DNA of 34,478 nt from Sporosarcina quadrami. GTDB taxonomy: Bacteria > Bacillota > Bacilli > Bacillales_A > Planococcaceae. The stretch lies in assembly GCF_014836615.1 (NCBI RefSeq), contig NZ_JACSQN010000025.1, positions 1 to 34,478 on the forward strand. The letters run 5' to 3'. The notes beneath the pieces were generated by a model. It searched no databases and was not told the DNA's origin. It was given only the letters and a program-made list of their open reading frames with translations. This document shows positions 34,321-34,478 of this stretch, in pieces (position 1 is the first letter of the stretch; every line of letters begins with the position of its first letter). Both the position numbers and the translations under genes were made by a program.

Positions 34321-34440
34321 CGTTGATTTCCGTTCCAGGCGGACGCGTTCCGCGGGCACGGCTTCAGTCTGCTCACTACGCTACGCTTCGTTGCGGGGTC
34401 TTTCCCGCTGGAGCATTCCTGTATGGAAAGTCGGGCCCTA
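34321..34440. repeat. Dispersed GC-rich repeat at the window end
   Basis: The sequence opens GTTGATTTCCGTTCCAGGCG and is rich in GC (ACGCGTTCCGCGGGCACGGC follows), a marked change from the AT-rich DNA around it. This opening is known to me as a widespread intergenic repeat of Bacillaceae and relatives. After about 34410 it departs from the usual pattern (GGAGCATTCCTGTATGG), so it may be truncated or joined to the end of an insertion sequence beyond the window. Confidence 0.6.
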
Positions 34441-34478
34441 TTGAATTGAAAAAGCCCTCTTGGTATGATGCGGTTGTC

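Overview
The window is a Firmicutes (Bacillales) chromosome segment. The evidence is strong AGGAGG-type ribosome binding sites, several TTG/GTG starts, a CIRCE element before groESL, and a left half that follows the Bacillus subtilis order ydiB-ydiC-ydiD-gcp-ydiF-rex-tatAy-tatCy-(ydiK)-ydiL-groES-groEL almost gene for gene. Gene content and the dispersed repeats suggest a Planococcaceae member such as Sporosarcina; the genus is inference.

Region 1 (1-11100) is conserved core. A tRNA-Asp, cut at the window edge, is followed by an array of 21-bp repeats and then the overlapping operon tsaE-tsaB-rimI-tsaD, for the tRNA modification t6A and N-terminal acetylation. Next come a cluster of DnaA-box-like 9-mers, the ABC-F gene on the minus strand, rex, tatA-tatC, a Yip1-family membrane gene behind an ECF-type (SigW-like) promoter, a CPBP protease-like membrane gene on the minus strand, and groES-groEL.

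Region 2 (11100-22200) is mosaic accessory DNA. It holds a frameshifted aminotransferase relic and two identical MhqR-type operators ahead of a ring-cleaving dioxygenase and an FMN reductase, a likely quinone/catechol stress unit. A serine hydrolase gene follows. Then comes a decayed pyridoxamine-kinase relic that runs into the 3' end of a class A beta-lactamase-like gene, an SRPBCC gene, and a GTGCCAGGCAC-type palindrome. The rest is a YetF-like (DUF421) gene, an RNase J paralogue, an MBL-fold hydrolase, an AAA ATPase, a 147-bp inverted-repeat element and an intact pyridoxamine kinase gene.

Region 3 (22200-32460) holds DUF4256, a MoxR-ATPase/VWA pair resembling RavA-ViaA, a YugN-like gene, an ECF sigma/anti-sigma/membrane-protein operon, a DnaQ-like exonuclease, and a coupled response regulator - histidine kinase - LolA-like lipoprotein operon. 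Most units end in a convincing intrinsic terminator.

Region 4 (32460-34478) is decayed or recently rearranged. It contains a coiled-coil pseudogene with an in-frame stop whose 5' end abuts a fragment of a dispersed GC-rich repeat, two small minus-strand genes of unknown function, a short frameshifted relic, and part of the same repeat family at the window end. No rRNA, complete insertion sequence or CRISPR array is visible. I see no wholly new system. The most informative signals are the DnaA-box cluster, the paired MhqR-type operators, the beta-lactamase/kinase-relic junction and the 21-bp array.
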